This document shows, in pieces, positions 5,657 to 7,316 of a stretch of DNA of 7,316 nucleotides. The notes beneath the pieces are model-generated. The model was given only the letters and a program-made list of their open reading frames with translations. It was not told the origin of the DNA and did no database searches. The position numbers were made by a program, and so were the translations under genes. Origin of the DNA: Wenzhouxiangellaceae bacterium (GTDB lineage: Bacteria > Pseudomonadota > Gammaproteobacteria > Xanthomonadales > Wenzhouxiangellaceae); assembly GCA_023258355.1 (NCBI GenBank), contig JALQZL010000073.1:1-7316 (forward strand). The letters are read 5' to 3'. Position 1 is the first letter of the stretch; every line of letters begins with the position of its first letter.

Positions 5657-6727
5657 ATGGCTGTTGAGCCACAATCGACACAGACCTGTGTCATCACACG
5701 CCCAGACGATTGGCACTTGCACCTGCGTGAAGGCGCCTTACTTAAAAAGGTGCTCCCAGACACCGCCAGCGTATTTGCCCGAGCGATCATCATGCCAAAC
5801 CTTAGGCCGCCTGTGACCACCGTCGATCGGGCTGTGGCCTATCGCGATGAAATCTGCCAAGCCCTTTTGCTATCGGATGCTCAGCAGCGATCGTTTGAGC
5901 CATTGATGACGCTTTATTTGACTGAACAAACCACCGCTCAAGAAATCAAGAAAGCCGCTGAGTGCCCATTTATCCACGCTGTCAAACTTTATCCTGCCGG
6001 TGCCACCACCAATGCAGATGCGGGGGTAAGAGACATTCGTCAAGCCTATGCAGCACTTGAGGCCATGCAAACCCATGGCCTGCCATTATTGATGCATGGT
6101 GAGGTGGTTGACCCGGATATTGATATCTTCGATCGGGAGGCGGTCTTTATTGACCGGGTCTTGACCCCTCTCATGAAAGACCTGCCCGAACTTACCATGG
6201 TCATGGAACACATCACCACCGAGGTGGCGGTTGACTTTGTCAAAGCTGGGCCAGACCACTTGGGCGCAACAATTACGGCGCATCATCTGCTGCTCAATCG
6301 CAACGCCATGTTCGATGGTGGATTGCGACCCCACCATTATTGCCTGCCGCTTATCAAGCGAGAAAAGCATCGCCAAGCGTTGGTCGCCATTGCCACCAGC
6401 GGCCACCCGCGGTTTTTCTTGGGCACCGACAGCGCCCCGCATCCACAAGGGGCAAAAGAGTCTGCCTGCGGGTGCGCGGGTATCTACACCGCCCGCGATG
6501 CCATGGGGTTTTATGCTGAGGTCTTTGATCAGGCCAATGCCCTAGACAAGCTGGAGGGGTTTGCTTCTTTGTTCGGCGCTGATTTCTATGGTCTGCCGAG
6601 AAATCAGGATCGCATTGCACTGCACCGCATCCCAAGAGAGATTCCAGAGACAGTGGATTTTGGTGAGGTGACGGGTGTCCCCCTTCGCGCGGGTGGTCAG
6701 GTCGCTTGGACGGTCAATCTGTGTTAA
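5657..6727 (+). CDS. pyrC: Dihydroorotase (class II, PyrC)
   Basis: This cytoplasmic zinc amidohydrolase interconverts carbamoyl-aspartate and dihydroorotate, the third step of de novo pyrimidine synthesis. At 356 residues it is close to E. coli PyrC (about 348) and matches along its whole length. The metal and substrate residues are all visible: H20 and H22 in RPDDWHLHLREG, the substrate-binding R24 and the N48 of MPNLRPPVTT, the carbamylated lysine K110 in KLYPAGATTN, H147 in LLMHGEV, H185 in MEHITT, and the catalytic D258 in LGTDSAPH. The RPHHYCLP and ESACGCAG segments are also typical of this class. The first ten residues are a short nonconserved extension. A strong TAGGAG ribosome site supports the start. 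It is apparently monocistronic. Its TAA stop overlaps the stop of the convergent lipid kinase gene by four bases. I see nothing damaged or unusual in the protein. Confidence 0.97.
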   Translation: MAVEPQSTQTCVITRPDDWHLHLREGALLKKVLPDTASVFARAIIMPNLRPPVTTVDRAVAYRDEICQALLLSDAQQRSFEPLMTLYLTEQTTAQEIKKAAECPFIHAVKLYPAGATTNADAGVRDIRQAYAALEAMQTHGLPLLMHGEVVDPDIDIFDREAVFIDRVLTPLMKDLPELTMVMEHITTEVAVDFVKAGPDHLGATITAHHLLLNRNAMFDGGLRPHHYCLPLIKREKHRQALVAIATSGHPRFFLGTDSAPHPQGAKESACGCAGIYTARDAMGFYAEVFDQANALDKLEGFASLFGADFYGLPRNQDRIALHRIPREIPETVDFGEVTGVPLRAGGQVAWTVNLC

Positions 6728-7316
6728 TCCCGACGTCGCAAAGCTTCGCCTGTCAAACCGACCACGCGGAGACGATGGGCACATAGCGCAATACGAATTT
6801 CACTGGCTTGCCCAGATATCCACTCACCATCAATGTGTAGTCCCATTGGCGCGTTTGCGCTCACCCGAACGCACCTGGCGCGCGCTTGATGGACCGAACG
6901 AAACCGATGATGCCCACCCCATAACACGGTGGGCAAGATCACGGCTTGTTGCCATCGAGGGATGTCGGGTACCCAGCAAAGATCCAATTGGCCATCATCC
7001 ACTTTGGCCTCAGGATGAAATAAAAATCCGCCACCGGCACGTCGGCCGTTGCCCACATTCACAAGCAAAGTGGGCTGGTCGTTGACGACAACATCACCGT
7101 CGACTGCCAACGTCAGCGCGCTCGCCCGATGCGTGATCAGCGCTTGCAGTGCCCCAGCAAAATAACGAGCGAGCCCCGATAACCGTGTCATTCGCCTAAC
7201 GGTCTTGGCCACTTGGGCCTCAATGCCAATGCCCAGCCCATTGATCATGTAGCGCTGCTGCCTACCGGCGGGTGTATCAATCTCCACGCAGGCAACATCT
7301 GCCAGACCAATGGGTT
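6724..7316 (-). CDS. YegS/DAGK-family lipid kinase, C-terminal part (5' end lies outside the window)
   Basis: The open frame enters from the right edge and ends at TAA 6726-6724, giving about 196 codons. It is the C-terminal beta-sandwich domain of the diacylglycerol kinase / YegS / BmrU / sphingosine-kinase-like family, which phosphorylates lipid alcohols with ATP. Characteristic segments are YMINGLGIGIEAQVAKTVRR (the F/Y-x-N-x-x-G-x-G-x-[DE]-A block), LLVNVGNGRRAGGGFLFHP followed by AKVDDGQLDL (the GGG and P-x-A-x-x-D-D-G-x-L-D block), and LHIDGEW (the conserved D-G-E near the end). The N-terminal nucleotide-binding domain with the GGDGT motif should lie just beyond the edge. A GTG at 7287 is in frame, but the upstream codons also fit the family, so it is not the true start. 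The gene is convergent with pyrC and overlaps it by 4 bp. Which lipid it phosphorylates is unknown. Confidence 0.9.
   Translation of the reverse strand, partial: PIGLADVACVEIDTPAGRQQRYMINGLGIGIEAQVAKTVRRMTRLSGLARYFAGALQALITHRASALTLAVDGDVVVNDQPTLLVNVGNGRRAGGGFLFHPEAKVDDGQLDLCWVPDIPRWQQAVILPTVLWGGHHRFRSVHQARARCVRVSANAPMGLHIDGEWISGQASEIRIALCAHRLRVVGLTGEALRRRD

Overview
The window looks like a piece of a proteobacterial chromosome of moderately high GC. It is most likely gammaproteobacterial. The evidence is a short-form (class II) dihydroorotase very similar to E. coli PyrC, a lipobox lipoprotein, and tight gene packing with Shine-Dalgarno-type starts. I could not assign genus or species. About 95% of the window is coding, and there are no RNA genes, CRISPR arrays or transposases.

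Left part (1-4817, all minus strand, read right to left): a five-gene, operon-like cassette of surface-glycan type. In order of transcription it holds a DegT/DnrJ/EryC1-family PLP aminotransferase resembling VioA, an ATP-grasp ligase, a BKACE/DUF849 beta-keto acid cleavage enzyme, a NeuD/PglD/VioB-like hexapeptide acyltransferase, and a family-2 glycosyltransferase that runs off the left edge. Spacings are 16, about 93, 5 and 9 nt. A plausible reading is that the aminotransferase makes a nucleotide-linked amino sugar, the hexapeptide enzyme N-acylates it, and the glycosyltransferase adds it to a glycan. BKACE and ATP-grasp enzymes are not standard parts of such a pathway. They suggest that an unusual acyl or amino-acyl decoration is made in situ, and this is the most interesting feature of the window.

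Centre (4818-4942): a short divergent intergenic region that must hold promoters for both directions.

Right part (4943-7316): a small cysteine-rich lipoprotein gene, a 195-bp intergenic stretch with a strong ribosome binding site and a possible leader hairpin, then pyrC (pyrimidine biosynthesis) on the plus strand. Convergent to pyrC is the C-terminal part of a YegS/diacylglycerol-kinase-family lipid kinase that enters from the right edge. The two genes share the bases TTAA as overlapping stop codons. The glycan cassette therefore lies directly beside ordinary housekeeping genes.
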